The notes below the pieces were generated by a model that made no database searches, had not been told where the DNA came from, and worked only from the letters and a program-made list of their open reading frames with translations. Below, piece after piece: positions 6,006 to 8,255 of a DNA stretch of 8,255 nt. The stretch lies in NCBI GenBank assembly GCA_005881995.1, contig VBHV01000540.1, positions 1 through 8,255 on the forward strand. Direction: 5' to 3'. Each line of letters opens with the position of its first letter. The stretch's first letter is position 1. Source of the stretch: Chloroflexota bacterium (GTDB lineage Bacteria > Chloroflexota > Ktedonobacteria > Ktedonobacterales > Ktedonobacteraceae). Position numbers and translations under genes: made by a program.

Positions 6006-6046
6006 AAAATTTAACCAGGGTGTGTCGAAGCTCCATAAGGACGCGC

Positions 6047-7432
6047 TTAAATTTGTTCGAGATAGCGGCGGCGATCCCAGTTGGTAACAGCCTTGTCGTA
6101 CTCTTTGACCTCCCAGCGGCGTGTGGCGACAAAGTGTTCGACAAAATCCTCTCCCAGGTACTCCTTTACCAGACCGCTTTGTTCCAGCAGATCGGTCGCT
6201 GCGGACAGATTACGGGCAAGTGGACGAATGTGGCCGCGCTCGATGGCTCTGGTTACCGTCTCCTGATCATAAGCATTCCCTTGAAGGCGCTCAGGCAGCT
6301 CCAGTTGGTGCTCGATACCATAGAGGCCGCTGGCGAGCGTGGCGGCGAACACCAGGTAGAAGTTCGCATCCGCGCCGGGAACGCGGTTTTCGATGCGAAT
6401 GGCACGCTTGCCGTTGTTGATAATGCGAATGGAGCACGTACGGTTATCCATGCCCCAGGTGGTGTTCAGAGGCGCCCACGTGCCTTCTACATAGCGTTTG
6501 TATGAATTAATTACCGGCGCATACAAGGCCATGCATTCCGGCAGTTTTTCCAGCACACCCGCAAGAAACTGACGCATGATTGTGGACATATGCCCCTCAG
6601 CGTTCTCGTCCCAGAAGAGGTTGCGTTCGCGTTCGCTGTCCCACAGGCTAACATGCGAATGCCCGCTGCTGCCGTCTTCCTGGTCGTTCCATTTGGCCAT
6701 AAAGGAGGCAGTCAGACCCATTTGATGGCAGATTTCTTTGACACCCGCTTTAAAGAGCATAGTTTTGTCAGCGGCAGTCACAGAATTGTCATAGCGAATG
6801 TTCATCTCATACATGCCAGGGCCATGTTCGCGATTGTAGCCTTCGATCTCAATGCCATAATCGCGCATGTTACGCGCAATGCGCCCCAGCAGGTCCTCAT
6901 CCGCGCTGGCCTGGCTAATGGAGTAACAGTTGAAGCCCGGACTGAGTGGCAACAGATCCGGGCCAAAGTCTTTTTCACGTAGTGACATCATCGTTTCGTG
7001 GAAAAAACGAAATTCCAGTTCGGCAGCGGCTGATGTCTCAAAGCCCATGGCGCGGGCGCGCTCGACCACCTTGTTCAGCACGTAGCGCGGGGAAATAGTG
7101 ACAGGGTCGCCATGTTCAGTCCACAAGTCGCAAACGCAGGAGGCTACGTTCTCTTCCCAGGGTACCAGCGCAAATGTGGAGAGGTCGGGCTTCATTATAA
7201 TATCGGAAAAGCCGTGTTCCCAGTTGCTGAACTTGAGATTGGGAAGGACGCTTTCAGCGATATCCCAGCCGAAAAGCACATCGCACTGCGCAAAGCCATC
7301 TTCAATTGAATTCAAGAAATGCTTTGCGGCAACGCGTTTGCCGCGATAGACCCCTTCTATATCGGGTGAGCCAATTTTGATGTACTCAACTTTTCCTGAT
7401 TCGACGAGATGTTGCACTTCAGCTAAGTCCAT
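6047..7432 (-). CDS. Glutamine synthetase family protein, PuuA/GlnA-like
   Basis: This enzyme of 461 residues would ligate ammonia or an amine to the gamma-carboxyl of glutamate using ATP, in the cytoplasm. Family landmarks in order: PDIEGVYRGKRV (23-34); the Asp loop GWDIAE (55-60); the metal-binding AAAELEF (135-141); EHGPGMYEMN (202-211) with two further metal Glu residues; GSSGHSHVSLW (254-264), the ATP/metal loop; NSYKRYV (309-315); and RIENRVPGADANFY (347-359) with the substrate Arg. Length fits the class I fold. The tyrosine adenylylation motif of GlnA (NLYDLPPE) is absent. The ending GNAYD and the PD-x-x-G-x-x-RGK start resemble gamma-glutamylpolyamine synthetases, so amine use rather than ammonia assimilation is possible. 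I chose the ATG at 7432 because alignment to the family starts there and GAAAGGA lies 12 nt upstream; the longer frame to 7657 overlaps the enzyme I gene. A 6-bp hairpin CGGGTG/CACCCG (7454-7475) lies just upstream of the ribosome binding site. Confidence 0.88.
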   Translation of the reverse strand: MDLAEVQHLVESGKVEYIKIGSPDIEGVYRGKRVAAKHFLNSIEDGFAQCDVLFGWDIAESVLPNLKFSNWEHGFSDIIMKPDLSTFALVPWEENVASCVCDLWTEHGDPVTISPRYVLNKVVERARAMGFETSAAAELEFRFFHETMMSLREKDFGPDLLPLSPGFNCYSISQASADEDLLGRIARNMRDYGIEIEGYNREHGPGMYEMNIRYDNSVTAADKTMLFKAGVKEICHQMGLTASFMAKWNDQEDGSSGHSHVSLWDSERERNLFWDENAEGHMSTIMRQFLAGVLEKLPECMALYAPVINSYKRYVEGTWAPLNTTWGMDNRTCSIRIINNGKRAIRIENRVPGADANFYLVFAATLASGLYGIEHQLELPERLQGNAYDQETVTRAIERGHIRPLARNLSAATDLLEQSGLVKEYLGEDFVEHFVATRRWEVKEYDKAVTNWDRRRYLEQI

Positions 7433-7532
7433 GGGTTGTGTCCATCCTTTCTTCGGGTGACTTGCCTGGCACCCGGCCATAGAAGATGTGATTACCGTTG
7501 AAAAGAGCGTATCCAGGAACGACAGCTTCTCA

Positions 7533-8255
7533 CTAATGACGAACTTCTTTTTCGCTAATCGCTTGTTCCACCTCGGCAACGGGCTTGAGTTGGAGAACCC
7601 TTTCAGCCAACTCTGAAAGGTTCTGTATAGGGATCCGATGTATCGCGTCCCTGACATTTGGCAGCGCGGTAGGGGTCATGCTCAATTCGTCCACACCCAG
7701 GGCCACCAGGATGGGAGCAAGTCGCACATCACTGGCTATTTCACCACAGACCGCCACCGGTTTACCAGCCTGTCTCCCGGCCTGGGCCACCTGGTGGATA
7801 AGCCGTAGCACAGCAGGCTGCATAGCATTGTAGAGGCCGGAAACGTTGACATTGGTACGGTCGCAGGCCAGGGTGTATTGCAACAGGTCATTCGCTCCAA
7901 TGCTAAAGAAGTCGGCGAGTTCAGCCAGTTCTCGTGACATTACGGATGCCACAGGAACCTCCACCATAATACCAACAGGAACATGCGCAGGTACATTCAC
8001 CGGGCGATTTCTCAGCTCCTCATACACGCGGTCAAAAATTGAGCGGGCCAACTGCAACTCTTCGACAGTCGTTATCATAGGAAACATGATGCGCAGTTGC
8101 GTTCCCGTATCAGCAGCAGCCAACAGTAGCGCACTGATTTGTTGCTCAAGTAAGTGGGGATGGGCCAGGTGTACGCGGATGCCACGCAAACCAAGCGCAG
8201 GATTTGCTTCCGCCACCTGACCAAGGATGCTATTGAGCGCCGGCATTGGTTTATC
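7533..8255 (-). CDS. ptsI: Phosphoenolpyruvate-protein phosphotransferase (enzyme I), C-terminal part
   Basis: About 240 C-terminal residues are present; the frame is open to the right edge and begins DKPMPALN, the inside of the family's GGDKP motif, so the true start is outside. This is the PEP-binding TIM-barrel domain of PTS enzyme I. Visible motifs are NPALGLRGIRV, IMFPMI, GIMVEVPVA with the Mg-binding Glu, FFSIGANDLLQYTLACDR (usually GTNDL), VCGEIASD with the catalytic Cys, and LGVDELSM. Enzyme I takes phosphate from PEP and passes it to HPr in the cytoplasm. The tail after the barrel (about 30 residues, ending in a charged segment) looks normal. The glutamine synthetase-family gene follows on the same strand after 100 bp, close enough for co-transcription, but no functional tie is evident. 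A close relative such as a dihydroxyacetone-kinase-linked or PEP synthase-type enzyme is less likely given the motif set. Confidence 0.9.
   Translation of the reverse strand, partial: DKPMPALNSILGQVAEANPALGLRGIRVHLAHPHLLEQQISALLLAAADTGTQLRIMFPMITTVEELQLARSIFDRVYEELRNRPVNVPAHVPVGIMVEVPVASVMSRELAELADFFSIGANDLLQYTLACDRTNVNVSGLYNAMQPAVLRLIHQVAQAGRQAGKPVAVCGEIASDVRLAPILVALGVDELSMTPTALPNVRDAIHRIPIQNLSELAERVLQLKPVAEVEQAISEKEVRH

Noticed and set aside
7433..7657. Longer N-terminus for the glutamine synthetase-family protein
   Set aside because: The extension overlaps the end of the enzyme I gene, has no family similarity, and its starts lack a ribosome binding site; the ATG at 7432 fits.

Overview
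The window looks like chromosomal DNA from a Chloroflexota bacterium, most likely of the class Ktedonobacteria. This is inference from three things: the long GGGCGACC...GGTCGCCC inverted repeat near the left end (a kind of intergenic repeat I associate with those genomes), the style of the IscB-type fragment (FGRRSSGYFDLRTLDG), and the FHA plus 4Fe-4S plus cyclic-nucleotide-domain protein. GC content is moderate. Nearly all genes lie on the minus strand; one small gene is on the plus strand.

Layout by region. Positions 1-74 hold the first 24 codons of a leftward gene with a strong ribosome binding site. Positions 75-431 are non-coding and carry a perfect CRP-type box (210-225) and a nested 33-bp inverted repeat (298-391). 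Positions 432-5412 hold a leftward gene set. In transcription order it is a FAD/NAD(P)H oxidoreductase (5412-3988), a large redox and signalling protein with FHA, ferredoxin, two cNMP-like domains and a second Fe-S region (from about 3991 to 1675, then broken), an IscB-type transposon remnant (about 1321-1675), and a membrane protein with b-type dihaem geometry (1313-432). Positions 5413-5751 are a divergent regulatory region with a good sigma-70/A-type promoter and two related dyads 50 bp apart. Positions 5752-5916 encode a 54-residue one-helix membrane protein. A 22-bp hairpin (5947-6005) terminates it and the convergent glutamine synthetase-family gene (7432-6047). The right edge (8255-7533) is the C-terminal part of enzyme I of the PTS, running off the window.

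How the genes may work together. The 432-5412 set reads as an electron-transfer module: a soluble pyridine-nucleotide flavoprotein, a multi-cluster Fe-S protein fitted with phosphopeptide-binding (FHA) and CRP-like sensor domains, and a dihaem b-like membrane protein that could reach the quinone pool. I do not know a named system with this composition. In this copy the central protein is damaged: its 3' end is replaced by IscB-derived DNA, and its first FHA domain has no ordinary start codon. The module may therefore be decaying here while intact in relatives. The glutamine synthetase-like and enzyme I genes look like ordinary metabolism.
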